NCBI RefSeq assembly: GCF_902706295.1
Contig: NZ_CACSJJ010000004.1
Span: forward strand, 178,441 to 242,440
Length of the DNA: 64,000 nt
Source: Arthrobacter sp. 18067
GTDB taxonomy: Bacteria; Actinomycetota; Actinomycetes; Actinomycetales; Micrococcaceae
Reading direction: 5' to 3'
In this document: one piece after another, positions 30,090 to 38,127 of the stretch
How the letters are laid out: each line of letters starts with the position of its first letter
Position numbering within the stretch: the stretch's first letter is position 1
The notes under the pieces: model-generated
Database searches by the model: none
What the model was told of the DNA's origin: nothing
Seen by the model: only the letters and a program-made list of their open reading frames with translations
Translations under genes and position numbers: made by a program

Positions 30090-30660
30090 TGGTCCGCGTC
30101 CAGGGATGGTGCCGCGTGCGCCACTCCGAGTCCAGGATCGCGTAGATATTTTCAGTGGCCCATTGGCCCTTGTAGTGCCAGTTGTCCACCAACGTTGCTT
30201 CCAGCCGCATGCCCAGACGCTTGCAGATGCCTGCCGAACCGGTGTTGAGCGCGTCCAGCTTTGCGTCTATCCGGTGGAAAGCCAGTTTCTCGAAGGCCAG
30301 CTTCATGACAGCCTCTGCCGCCTCCGTGGCAATCCCATGGCCTCGCGCCTCGGGATGCAGTATCCAGCCCAGCTCCCCTTGTCCGGTGCCTTCCAGCCAT
30401 TTCAGGACCACCTCGCCCATCAAGCCAGGCTGGTCCTTACGCTCGATGGCAAGGCAGATCCAGTCTCCCTCCTGGTTGAATTCGAAGTTTGCGTACCGGC
30501 CCAGGACTTCCATGGACTTGGTCTTGGTCAGCTCGTTGCGCAGCAGGAACCGGGCAGTTTCAGGAAGTGACTGGTAACCGTGGAAACGTTCGAGGTCTTC
30601 AGCCTCGAAGCGCCGCAGGATGAGTCGGTCAGTGATGATGGGAAGCTCAATTTCGGGCAT
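30082..30660 (-). CDS. GNAT acetyltransferase, RimJ/RimL-like
   Basis: A 192-residue N-acetyltransferase. TDRLILRRFEAEDL opens the domain, and the acetyl-CoA loop appears in LHPEARGHGIATEAAEAVMKLAF near residues 105-125. Members acetylate protein N-termini, antibiotics or small amines; the substrate is not evident. I took the ATG at 30660 because the family motif begins right after it; the frame stays open far upstream but overlaps paaI and paaK antisense. It is divergent from paaI. Confidence 0.85.
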   Translation of the reverse strand: MPEIELPIITDRLILRRFEAEDLERFHGYQSLPETARFLLRNELTKTKSMEVLGRYANFEFNQEGDWICLAIERKDQPGLMGEVVLKWLEGTGQGELGWILHPEARGHGIATEAAEAVMKLAFEKLAFHRIDAKLDALNTGSAGICKRLGMRLEATLVDNWHYKGQWATENIYAILDSEWRTRHHPWTRTIS

Positions 30661-30726
30661 GTGTCCGAGGCTACTAGGTGCAGGCGAATACTGGTCCAGT
30701 CTTGACACGTGACGCGATCTGGGATT

Positions 30727-30748
30727 ACCTAATGAACATTCGGTAAAT
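30727..30748 (+). promoter_or_regulatory. PaaR-type operator before paaI
   Basis: The sequence ACCTAATGAACATTCGGTAA plus AT matches the right half of the motif seen before paaA, paaZ and the thiolase gene (CGGTnA), while the left half is degenerate. It lies 21 bases before paaI. As the repressor gene is last in this transcription unit, a weaker site would allow autoregulation at a different threshold. Confidence 0.6.
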
Positions 30749-30768
30749 AAAGCTGGAGGCAATGACGC

Positions 30769-31233
30769 ATGGTTGAAACAACCCTCTCCGGTGCATCGCA
30801 CCACATCCTGACGAACGACTACGCGTCCGAATGGATGGGCATTGAGGTCCTCAAGCTCGACGACGGCCACGCCACCATCCGGATGCACCTCCGCCAGGAG
30901 ATGCTCAACGGATTCGGCATGGCCCACGGCGGAATGATCTTCGCCTTCGGTGACACAGCCTTCGCGCTGGCCTGCAACCCGGCCAACCCCACGCCCAAGC
31001 AAGCCGCCAACATCACGGTGGCGTCCGGCGTCGACATCAACTTCATCAAGCCGGCGTTCCAGGGCCAGGTGATCACCGCCGTCGCAAACCGCCGCGCGAG
31101 TACCGGCCGAAGCGGCCTGTACGACATCCAGATCTACGCCGCTACCCCTGACGACAACGCCGCCCCCGACACCGAGCCCGGCGAACTCATCGCTGAGTTC
31201 CGTGGCCGCAGCCGCACCATCTCCAAGAAGTAG
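30769..31233 (+). CDS. paaI: Phenylacetyl-CoA thioesterase PaaI (hotdog fold)
   Basis: A 154-residue hotdog thioesterase. The active-site helix reads NGFGMAHGGMIFAFGDTAFALACN near residues 45-68, with the Asp of FGDTAFA expected in PaaI. It hydrolyses stalled CoA intermediates of the phenylacetate pathway to spare the CoA pool. GGAGG lies nine bases before the ATG. paaK starts 7 bp after its stop, and paaR follows. Confidence 0.92.
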   Translation: MVETTLSGASHHILTNDYASEWMGIEVLKLDDGHATIRMHLRQEMLNGFGMAHGGMIFAFGDTAFALACNPANPTPKQAANITVASGVDINFIKPAFQGQVITAVANRRASTGRSGLYDIQIYAATPDDNAAPDTEPGELIAEFRGRSRTISKK

Positions 31234-31240
31234 GAAACCG

Positions 31241-32590
31241 ATGACCCAGAACACCGTGGCCGCACCTGCCGCTACCACCTCCAAGGCCAGTGCCCCTGTG
31301 CTGGACCGCGAAGAAACAATCTCCCGCGACGAACTCGAGGCCCTGCAGCTCACCCGCCTCCAGCACACGGTCGCCTATGCCTACGATCGCGTGCCGCTAT
31401 ACAAGCGCAAGTTCGACGAAACCGGCGTGCACCCGTCGGACCTCAAAGAACTCAGCGACCTCGGAAAGTTCCCCTACACCACCAAAGAGGACCTCCGCCT
31501 GGAGTACCCGTTCGGGATGTTCGCCGTGCCGCAGGACCAGGTAGCGCGCATCCACGCCAGCTCAGGCACCACCGGGCGCCCCACAGTGGTGGGTTACACC
31601 AAGAACGACCTCGCCAATTGGGCAACCCTCGTCGCGCGCTCCTTCCGCGCCTCCGGCGTCCGCCCCGGAATGAAAGTCCACAACGCCTACGGCTACGGCC
31701 TGTTCACAGGTGGTCTGGGCGCACACGCGGGCGCTGAAGCGCTCGGCTGCACGGTCATCCCCATCTCCGGCGGCCAGACCGAACGCCAGATCCAGCTCAT
31801 CCAGGACTTCAAGCCGGACGCCATCCTGGCCACGCCCACGTACCTGCTGACCATCGCGGACGCCATGGCACACCAGGGCATCGACCCCACGTCGACCTCG
31901 CTGAAGTACGCAGTGCTCGGCGCAGAGCCGTGGACCGAAGAGATGCGTCACGAACTCGAAGTCACCATGAACATCAAGGCCTCGGACATCTACGGACTCT
32001 CTGAAGTCATGGGCCCGGGCGTCGCCGGCGAAGCAGTTGAGACGCAGGACGGCTGCCACATCTGGGAAGACCACTTCCGCCCGGAAATCATCGACCCCTT
32101 TGACCACTCCACGGTCCTGGCAGACGGCGAACCCGGCGAACTCGTCTTCACATCCTTGACCAAGGAAGCGTTGCCCATCATCCGCTACCGCACCAAGGAC
32201 CTCACGCGTCTGCTGCCCGGCACAGCCCGGCCCGCGCACCGCCGCATGGGACGCATCACCGGCCGCAGCGACGACATGATCATCCTCCGCGGCGTAAACC
32301 TGTTCCCTTCGCAGATCGAGGAAATCGCCCTCCGCATTCCCGAGCTCAGCCCGCACTTCCAGCTCGAGATCACCCGCCCCGAAGGCAAGCGCATGGATTC
32401 GCTGACGGTCAAGATCGAGCGCCGTGAGAACGTTCCGTCAGAGGCAGGCACGACGGCGGCACACACCTTGCGCGAGCAGATCAAGATTCACGTGGGGTCA
32501 TCTTGCGTGGTTGATGTTGTGGAGCCAGGTTCGCTCGAGCGCTCCAACGGCAAGCTTCGTCGGATCTACGACATGCGTCCGAAGGGCTGA
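31241..32590 (+). CDS. paaK: Phenylacetate-CoA ligase PaaK
   Basis: A 449-residue AMP-forming ligase that activates phenylacetate to phenylacetyl-CoA, the first step of the pathway. Motifs: HASSGTTGRPTVVGYT near residue 107 (ATP loop), YGLSEVMGPGVA near 250, YRTKDLTRLLP near 315 and GRSDDMIILRGVNLFPSQIEE near 340. The ATG at 31241 follows TAGGA; the longer frame would overlap the paaI coding end. The N-terminal ~25 residues are Ala/Thr-rich. It sits between paaI and paaR in one transcription unit. Confidence 0.95.
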   Translation: MTQNTVAAPAATTSKASAPVLDREETISRDELEALQLTRLQHTVAYAYDRVPLYKRKFDETGVHPSDLKELSDLGKFPYTTKEDLRLEYPFGMFAVPQDQVARIHASSGTTGRPTVVGYTKNDLANWATLVARSFRASGVRPGMKVHNAYGYGLFTGGLGAHAGAEALGCTVIPISGGQTERQIQLIQDFKPDAILATPTYLLTIADAMAHQGIDPTSTSLKYAVLGAEPWTEEMRHELEVTMNIKASDIYGLSEVMGPGVAGEAVETQDGCHIWEDHFRPEIIDPFDHSTVLADGEPGELVFTSLTKEALPIIRYRTKDLTRLLPGTARPAHRRMGRITGRSDDMIILRGVNLFPSQIEEIALRIPELSPHFQLEITRPEGKRMDSLTVKIERRENVPSEAGTTAAHTLREQIKIHVGSSCVVDVVEPGSLERSNGKLRRIYDMRPKG

Positions 32591-32626
32591 ACGCCCGCCC
32601 CGTTGAGATCGTGAGAAAATGCCAGC

Positions 32627-33229
32627 ATGCCTACTGAGACCACCACCAAGCGCGGACGGCCCGGTTATGACCAGCAGTCGGTGCTCCGCATCGCCGTCGA
32701 CGTCTTCAACCGCCACGGGTACGATGCTACGTCCATGGGCATCCTGGCCGAGAACCTTGGGATCTCGAAGTCAGCCATCTACCATCACGTGCCGTCCAAG
32801 GGCGATCTCCTGAAGCTCGCCCTGGACCACGCGTTGGGTGGTTTGGAGGCAATCCTCGAGGAGCCGTCTGCGACCAGCGGGCCGGCCGACGCCAGGCTTG
32901 AGTTCGTACTTCGGCAGACCATTGCCGTGCTGGTGGACAGGCTGCCCTTCGTGACCCTGCTCCTGCGTTTGCGTGGCAACACAGAGATTGAACGGGACGC
33001 ACTGGAACGCCGCCGCGCGTTCGACCATAAAGTTGCTGCCCTGATTTCCGCAGCCCGCGAGGACGGTTCGCTGCGCCAGGATATCGATCCCCGCACCGTT
33101 ACCCGCCTGCTGTTCGGCACCATCAACTCGATCGTGGAGTGGTACAAGCCAGGCGGCTCGCTGTCCCCGGAGAAGCTCGCGGACGACGTTATCACCATGG
33201 CCTTCGACGGGCTCCACACGGCCGCCTGA
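32627..33229 (+). CDS. paaR: TetR family repressor PaaR
   Basis: A 200-residue regulator. The N-terminal helix-turn-helix is typical of TetR (VDVFNRHGYDATSMGILAENLG, then SKSAIYHHVPSKGDLL, residues ~27-64), and the C-terminal part is a helical ligand-binding domain. Linked to paaI and paaK, it is the likely repressor of all four paa units through the palindromes at 6272, 30727, 35676 and 43537, with phenylacetyl-CoA the expected inducer from known PaaR proteins. ATG start, 36 bp after paaK. Confidence 0.9.
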   Translation: MPTETTTKRGRPGYDQQSVLRIAVDVFNRHGYDATSMGILAENLGISKSAIYHHVPSKGDLLKLALDHALGGLEAILEEPSATSGPADARLEFVLRQTIAVLVDRLPFVTLLLRLRGNTEIERDALERRRAFDHKVAALISAAREDGSLRQDIDPRTVTRLLFGTINSIVEWYKPGGSLSPEKLADDVITMAFDGLHTAA

Positions 33230-33262
33230 CCACCTCCGCGGCCCAACGCCCGCTCACCTCCC

Positions 33263-33354
33263 GTCGGCTTTTTGGCGACCCTCTCTCACCATCCACGCCC
33301 TTGGGCGGATCCCTCTCTCACCTCTCGTCGACCTTTTGGCGAGCCTCTCTCACC
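33263..33354. repeat. Two 28-bp direct repeats ending CTCTCTCACC
   Basis: Copies at 33263-33290 and 33327-33354 read GTCGrCyTTTTGGCGAsCCTCTCTCACC with three differences. They are part of a 64-bp unit between paaR and paaZ. The end CTCTCTCACC is the reverse complement of the GGTGAGAGAG ends found in the tandem repeats at 33437-33510. No coding is apparent. Confidence 0.8.
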
Positions 33355-33389
33355 CTTTGTGGTAGCCAGTTGCCGCCGTCATAAGCCGT

Positions 33390-33435
33390 AACGCCGAAGC
33401 GCTTCCCCACTGGAGTAGGGAAGCGCTTCGGCGTT
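33390..33435. terminator. Bidirectional hairpin between paaR and paaZ
   Basis: Arms AACGCCGAAGCGCTTCCC and GGGAAGCGCTTCGGCGTT pair perfectly over 18 bp with a 10-base loop. It lies between two convergent units (paaIKR and paaZ) and can stop both. It is flanked on both sides by GTGAGAGAG-type repeats. Confidence 0.8.
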
Positions 33436-33436
33436 A

Positions 33437-33510
33437 GTGAGAGAGCATCCGCCCCAAACACCCAATTAGGTGAGAGAGCATCCGCCCAAACACCCAATTA
33501 GGTGAGAGAG
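33437..33510. repeat. Tandem 33/32-bp repeats starting GTGAGAGAG
   Basis: Copy 1 (33437-33469) and copy 2 (33470-33501) are the same except for one C, each reading GTGAGAGAGCATCCGCCC then AAACACCCAATTAG. A third, truncated GTGAGAGAG (33502-33510) ends two bases before the paaZ stop codon. The units are contiguous without spacers. Confidence 0.85.
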
Positions 33511-33512
33511 GG

Positions 33513-35612
33513 TTACTTCTCCACAAGGGTCAGAACGTCGTAGGTGGCTACGATTTCGTCGTTCTGGTTGGTCAGGACGGCGTCCCAGGCCACCTCACCG
33601 TATTCATCAGTCTCGCGCGGGGTGATCTTCTTGGCCGTCAGGGTGACACGGATGGAGTCGCCGGCCGCAACGGGCGTGATGAAGCGCAGGTTCTCCAGGC
33701 CGTAGTTGGCCAGGACCGGACCCGGTGCAGGCTCGACAAACAGCCCGGCAGCCCAGCTCAACAGCAGGTAGCCATGGGCCACGATGCCGGGGAAGAACGG
33801 GTTGGCTTCGGCGGCTTCCTGGTTGGTGTGCGCGTAGAAGGTGTCGCCCGTGGAGTTCGCGAAGGCAGTGATGTCCTCGAGCTTGACCTCACGGAGTTCC
33901 GAGCGGACGGCGTCGCCGATGCGCAAGGTTGAGAGGTGCTTCCGGAACGGGTGCTCCCCCTCGGTTTCCACCGTGAAGTTGCGGTCGGCTCCTGTGTGCC
34001 ACTGGCCGGTAACAGCAGTGAGCATATTTGGGGAGCCCTGGATGGCCGTGCGCTGCATGTGGTGCATGACGGAGCGGATGCCACCCAGTTCCTCGCCACC
34101 GCCAGCGCGGCCGGGACCGCCGTGGACCAGGTGCGGGACTGGCGAGCCGTGACCGGTGGACGAGCGGGCGTCTTCCCGGTTGAGCATATGGACGCGGCCG
34201 TGGTGGGCAGCGATACCGGTGACGAGTTCGCGGGCCACGGCGGGATCGTTGGTGCACACGGAAGCTACCAGGGAACCGGAGCCACGGGCCGCCAGTCGGA
34301 TGGCGTCAGCAAGGTCCGAATAGCCGATGACGGAAGATACGGGTCCGAACGCTTCAAGCGAGTGGACTTCTTCGGTTTCGGCGTCAGCCCAGCTCAGGAG
34401 GACCGGGGACATGAAAGCGCCGTCCTCCACCACACCCACGGTGCCGCCAACAGAGGTGACCGACGGCGTATCGAGAGATCCGTACGCAAGCTCACCGCCG
34501 GCGTCGAGCATTGATTGAACAGCCGCGCGGACGTCGGCGAGCTGTTCCAGCGACGCCAAGGCGCCCATGGTGACGCCCTCTGCGCGGGGGTCACCGACGA
34601 CGACGCGCTCTTTGATGCGGGCGCCGACGGCGGCAGCAACCTCAGCGGTGAGCTGCTGCGGCACGATGATGCGGCGGATGGCGGTGCACTTCTGGCCGGC
34701 TTTGACGGTCATCTCGGTGACCACTGCCTTGACGAAGGCGTCGAACTCGGGCGTGCCAGGAACGGCGTCAGGGCCGAGGATTGCCGCGTTCAGGGAGTCG
34801 GTTTCAGACGTGAAGCGGACCCCGCCCTGAACAACATTGCTGTGGCTCTTCAACGAGTTGGCGGTGGATGCCGAGCCCGTGAAGGATACGAGGTCGCGGT
34901 AGTCGAGCTCGTCCAGGATGGTCCGGGCCGAACCGGAGATGAGCTGCAGCGACCCGGCCGGGAGGATGCCCGACTCAACGATTGCCTTGACGGCCGCGGC
35001 AGCGACGTAGCCCGTGGGCGTAGCGGGTTTCACGATGGTGGGAACGCCGGCCAGGAATGCGGGAGCAAACTTCTCCAACATGCCCCAGACCGGGAAGTTG
35101 AAGGCGTTGATCTGCACCGCGACGCCGGGAATGCGGGTGTAGATGTGCTCACCGGCGAAGGAGCCATCCTTGGACAGCACCTCCATGGGACCGTCCACCA
35201 CGACCTGCGAATTGGGCAGCTCGCGGCGTCCTTTGGAGCCGAAGGTGAACAGCACGCCGATACCGCCGTCGATGTCGATCATGTTGTCGATCTTGGTGGC
35301 ACCGCTCTGCGAAGAAGACTCGTACAGCTCCTCGCGCCGGCCGTTGAGGTACTGGGCAAGCTCCTTGAGCTTGAGGGCGCGCTGATGGAACGTCAGCCTC
35401 CCGAGTTCAGCCTGGCCTGTGGTGCGGGCGTAATTTACGACGGCGGCAAGGTCCAGTCCGTCGGTGCTCACGTTGGCCAGGACTTCTCCGGTGCTGGCAT
35501 CGCGAACCAGGACCTTCTTGGCGTCTGGCGCCGGGGTCCACCAGGCATCCTGAACGTAACTGGGGACGGTTGCAACGGCTGTGGTTTCCGGGGCGACTGC
35601 GGTAGTGGTCAT
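33513..35612 (-). CDS. paaZ: Bifunctional PaaZ: oxepin-CoA hydrolase and semialdehyde dehydrogenase
   Basis: A 699-residue fusion. Residues ~20-520 are an aldehyde dehydrogenase with FTGSAST near 230, a Glu in TSETDSLN, and catalytic Cys309 in AGQKCTAIRR. Residues ~560-695 are a MaoC-like hydratase with GDTFYAHTN near 588 and PGIVAHGYLLLSW. The hydratase opens the oxepin ring and the dehydrogenase oxidises the aldehyde formed to 3-oxo-5,6-dehydrosuberyl-CoA. The ATG at 35612 follows GGAAGG; a start at 35636 is less likely. Transcribed alone from a promoter holding the best PaaR-type site of the window. Confidence 0.95.
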   Translation of the reverse strand: MTTTAVAPETTAVATVPSYVQDAWWTPAPDAKKVLVRDASTGEVLANVSTDGLDLAAVVNYARTTGQAELGRLTFHQRALKLKELAQYLNGRREELYESSSQSGATKIDNMIDIDGGIGVLFTFGSKGRRELPNSQVVVDGPMEVLSKDGSFAGEHIYTRIPGVAVQINAFNFPVWGMLEKFAPAFLAGVPTIVKPATPTGYVAAAAVKAIVESGILPAGSLQLISGSARTILDELDYRDLVSFTGSASTANSLKSHSNVVQGGVRFTSETDSLNAAILGPDAVPGTPEFDAFVKAVVTEMTVKAGQKCTAIRRIIVPQQLTAEVAAAVGARIKERVVVGDPRAEGVTMGALASLEQLADVRAAVQSMLDAGGELAYGSLDTPSVTSVGGTVGVVEDGAFMSPVLLSWADAETEEVHSLEAFGPVSSVIGYSDLADAIRLAARGSGSLVASVCTNDPAVARELVTGIAAHHGRVHMLNREDARSSTGHGSPVPHLVHGGPGRAGGGEELGGIRSVMHHMQRTAIQGSPNMLTAVTGQWHTGADRNFTVETEGEHPFRKHLSTLRIGDAVRSELREVKLEDITAFANSTGDTFYAHTNQEAAEANPFFPGIVAHGYLLLSWAAGLFVEPAPGPVLANYGLENLRFITPVAAGDSIRVTLTAKKITPRETDEYGEVAWDAVLTNQNDEIVATYDVLTLVEK

Positions 35613-35675
35613 CGTCGACGGGTCCTTCCAAGGCACGTGAAATCGGCACGGTCAATGCTGACTGGAGCCAACATT

Positions 35676-35697
35676 ACTGACCGGCCGTTCGGTAATA
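35676..35697 (-). promoter_or_regulatory. PaaR-type operator before paaZ
   Basis: ACTGACCGGCCGTTCGGTAA plus TA is nearly the full 22-base palindrome ACTnACCGnnCGnnCGGTnAGT as I recall it for corynebacterial PaaR; only the last bases differ. On the minus strand a TG-extended TATATA element overlaps its edge, so binding would cover the promoter core. Confidence 0.8.
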
Positions 35698-35750
35698 TAT
35701 ACAGGGTACATGAATGCCCGGAGGAGTACAGCAGTAATTTCCAGGGACGC

Positions 35751-35787
35751 CGAAGGGCCGGCCCCTTTGTGGGGAGCCGACCCTTCG
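35751..35787. terminator. Hairpin after the SLH surface protein gene
   Basis: CGAAGGGCCGGCCCC pairs with GGGGAGCCGACCCTTCG with one bulge and one mismatch, around a short loop. It lies 24 bp after the SLH gene stop on the minus strand. The only T-rich flank (TTTCGCTTGTTT) lies on the plus-strand side, so direction is unclear. Confidence 0.5.
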
Positions 35788-35810
35788 TTTCGCTTGTTTG
35801 GACGCCGAAG

Positions 35811-38000
35811 CTAGATGGCGCCGAATTTGGTGTTGTAGCGGAACATGAACGCTGCCATCGCGTCACGATTCACCGGCTGCAACGGACGGAACGACTTAGT
35901 GTTTCCCGCCTCAGCCCAGCCCGTGGAAATCCCCTGCGCAGCAAGCCAGGTGATCTCCTTATAGAACTGCGCACCCACCGGAACATCAACAAACGGCGAA
36001 ACCTTAGGCGCCGTGAACTCCGGCTCCCCCGCCAACCGGTACATGAACGCAGCCATCGCATCACGGTTCACCGGCTGCAACGGCCGATACGTCGTGGACT
36101 TATCAGCCTCAACCCACCCCGTGGAAACACCCTTATCCGCCAGCCACGTGATCTCCTTGTAGAACTGCGTACCAACAGGAAGATCCTTGAACGGAGTCAC
36201 CACAGGAGCCGTAAAAGCAGGCTTGCCCGCCAACCGATACATGAACGCAGCCATCGCATCACGATTCACCGGAGACAACGGCTGATACGTCCGGGACCCA
36301 TTCGCCTCCCACCCCGTGGAAATACCCTTATCCGCCAACCACTGGATCTCATCCTGGAACTGCGCCCCCAACGGAACGTCATCAAAACCACGAGTACCCT
36401 GGCTCGCCGTGGCATAACTCAACGTCCCAATATCCGTGTTCCTGCCCACCGCGGTAGCAACCGACCTGGCATTGGCCTCAGCAAGGACGTTCCCCGAGAA
36501 AATCGGGCCCCCCTGTCCCTCGGGCTCAGCAACTACGAAGTAGAACCCCGAGGTCAGGCCGGTAACCTTGAACGTCCCATCAGCTGCTGTCCTTCCCGGA
36601 CGAGTAGTGAAGGACCCATCCTTGGTGTAGACACGGATCGGCACCTCGCTCAACGGAGCTCCATTAGCACCGAGGACCTTGCCCGTAAGGGTTCCGCCCA
36701 CGCGAACGGTTGCATTGATGTTCGAGGCGGTCTGTCCGGCAGCAACCGCCACGGGCGTGGCATTGGCTGCGCCCCCGGATTCAGGAAGGTCCTTGTACAG
36801 CTGGCCCTCGTAGGTGGTCCAGTACCCCTTGGTGCGGTTGAACTCGACCTTGTAGGAACCGGGCAGCAGGTTCTTTAGGGAGTAGGTGGTCTGCGACGTT
36901 TCCATGACTGTGGAAGAAGCCACTGTACCGTTCGCAGTCACCGCTGTTATGCCCATCCCCGGGCCACTCATCGACGGGCCCGGCGCGGGTGACCCGGCGA
37001 CGGAACCAGAGATAGTGGCAGCGGCAACTGCGGAGTCTTGGATTCCAGTGAGCTTTTGACCGTCGGTCACGGTGATCCAGGGCGACTTGGCAGGGTCAGC
37101 AACCCCCTTGTGCCACATGTTGGCCCACGTGTCGTTAAAGGCGCGGTAATGGAGCTTGTACGTGCCAGCCTTGAGACCACCAATCGTGAAGTTTCCCAAG
37201 TTGTCCGAGCTGAGGAAGGCTGATCCTGCGAAATCGTTCAGGGCGAAGTCCGGGCCGGCCTCCACCATGACCTGGCCGTTGTAGGCAACAGCACCAGCCG
37301 GAACCGAGAGCTTTCCAGAGATCATTGCGGCCGGTTTCAGCGTTTGATCGATGCCGCTGGTGGTGGCACCCTCTGTAACTTTCACCGGTGTCGCCGCCCC
37401 GCCCGGAGACGTCGAATAAGAGGCGCGCAACACGGGCGAGGGCTCAGGAGAGTAGCTGAAGCCCACTTCATGTGCGCCGGTAGGCAACCCGATCACTGTG
37501 TATGTGCCGTCTGCTGCTGGATTGGCGGGCAATCCAGCATTGGCGTTAACGCTGACCTTGGTCACGTCCACGCCGGCAGGTACGGTGACCTTTCCTGAGA
37601 TTTTGCCGCCGATGGTCAAAGTCTGGTTGATCCCGGTCACCGCCGCACCGGCCGCAACGGGAACGACCGTCGCTTGGCTTTCCTTATAACCTCCATACCA
37701 AGTGGAGGTGAGTCCGGGCTCGGCAAAGGTACTAAAGCTGACTTTGTACTGCCCGGCTTCGAGCCCGGTGAGAGCGAAGGTGCCGTTGGCTTGCACTTGG
37801 GCATAACTGTACGACGGGCTGAAGGTTTGTACCGTAATTTTCGTTACGTCAAAGCCCGCGGGAACAGTGACCGTTCCTGAAATACTTCCCGTGGCCGCTG
37901 CAAACGCCGGGGACGCAAACCCAGCGGGCAGTGCGCCCAGAATAAGTGCTGCTAACAGTGTGAGAGCGAGCCGAAAACGGCCGCGAGAAATACCCCTCAT
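35811..38000 (-). CDS. Secreted surface protein with CarboxypepD_reg-like and SLH-like repeats
   Basis: A 729-residue protein from the ATG at 38000 (GGGGGA before it; an ATG at 38018 is the alternative). A long signal peptide ends at about SPAFAA (residue 34). Five or more beta-sandwich repeats follow (ISGTVTVPAG, ISGKVTVPAG, ISGKLSVPAG, LTGKVLGANG and others), like carboxypeptidase-regulatory or Cna-B modules. Three ~65-residue S-layer-homology-type repeats close the protein (F.DVP.G.QF..EI.WLA..G.STGW, ending VNRDAMAAFMYRLAG). The SLH part probably binds cell-wall polymer, and the repeats project a surface structure. Codons in the SLH part end in G or T more often than in neighbouring genes. 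Confidence 0.85.
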   Translation of the reverse strand: MRGISRGRFRLALTLLAALILGALPAGFASPAFAAATGSISGTVTVPAGFDVTKITVQTFSPSYSYAQVQANGTFALTGLEAGQYKVSFSTFAEPGLTSTWYGGYKESQATVVPVAAGAAVTGINQTLTIGGKISGKVTVPAGVDVTKVSVNANAGLPANPAADGTYTVIGLPTGAHEVGFSYSPEPSPVLRASYSTSPGGAATPVKVTEGATTSGIDQTLKPAAMISGKLSVPAGAVAYNGQVMVEAGPDFALNDFAGSAFLSSDNLGNFTIGGLKAGTYKLHYRAFNDTWANMWHKGVADPAKSPWITVTDGQKLTGIQDSAVAAATISGSVAGSPAPGPSMSGPGMGITAVTANGTVASSTVMETSQTTYSLKNLLPGSYKVEFNRTKGYWTTYEGQLYKDLPESGGAANATPVAVAAGQTASNINATVRVGGTLTGKVLGANGAPLSEVPIRVYTKDGSFTTRPGRTAADGTFKVTGLTSGFYFVVAEPEGQGGPIFSGNVLAEANARSVATAVGRNTDIGTLSYATASQGTRGFDDVPLGAQFQDEIQWLADKGISTGWEANGSRTYQPLSPVNRDAMAAFMYRLAGKPAFTAPVVTPFKDLPVGTQFYKEITWLADKGVSTGWVEADKSTTYRPLQPVNRDAMAAFMYRLAGEPEFTAPKVSPFVDVPVGAQFYKEITWLAAQGISTGWAEAGNTKSFRPLQPVNRDAMAAFMFRYNTKFGAI
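35814..36385 (-). repeat. Three tandem SLH-encoding DNA repeats
   Basis: Three units of about 195 bp encode the C-terminal SLH-like modules. They are similar at the DNA level too: the stretch around GCGTTCATGTACCGG and the preceding AATCGTGACGCGATG recurs in each. Such near-identity suggests recent duplication or gene conversion and could vary in number between strains. Confidence 0.75.
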
Positions 38001-38127
38001 GGGTCCCCCAATTTTCATGCGAATGAAGGGGTCGCTGGGTTGGCGACCCGTCGCGATCCTAGTGCATGAAAAAGGGTTATTCGAAACGCCGGATTTTTAT
38101 GAAGTGATAGAGCACTTCGGTGAGGTC

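Noticed and set aside
30661..31368. N-terminal extension of the acetyltransferase frame over paaI and paaK
   Set aside because: The GNAT motif starts right after the ATG at 30660, and the extension is antisense to paaI.
33437..33510. Short tandem repeats considered as a CRISPR array
   Set aside because: The units are contiguous with no unique spacers, and no cas gene is near.
34515..36878. A 787-codon open frame on the plus strand across paaZ and the SLH protein gene
   Set aside because: It lies antisense to two well-supported genes, crosses their promoter region, and its translation shows no domain. It is a by-product of high GC and biased third positions.
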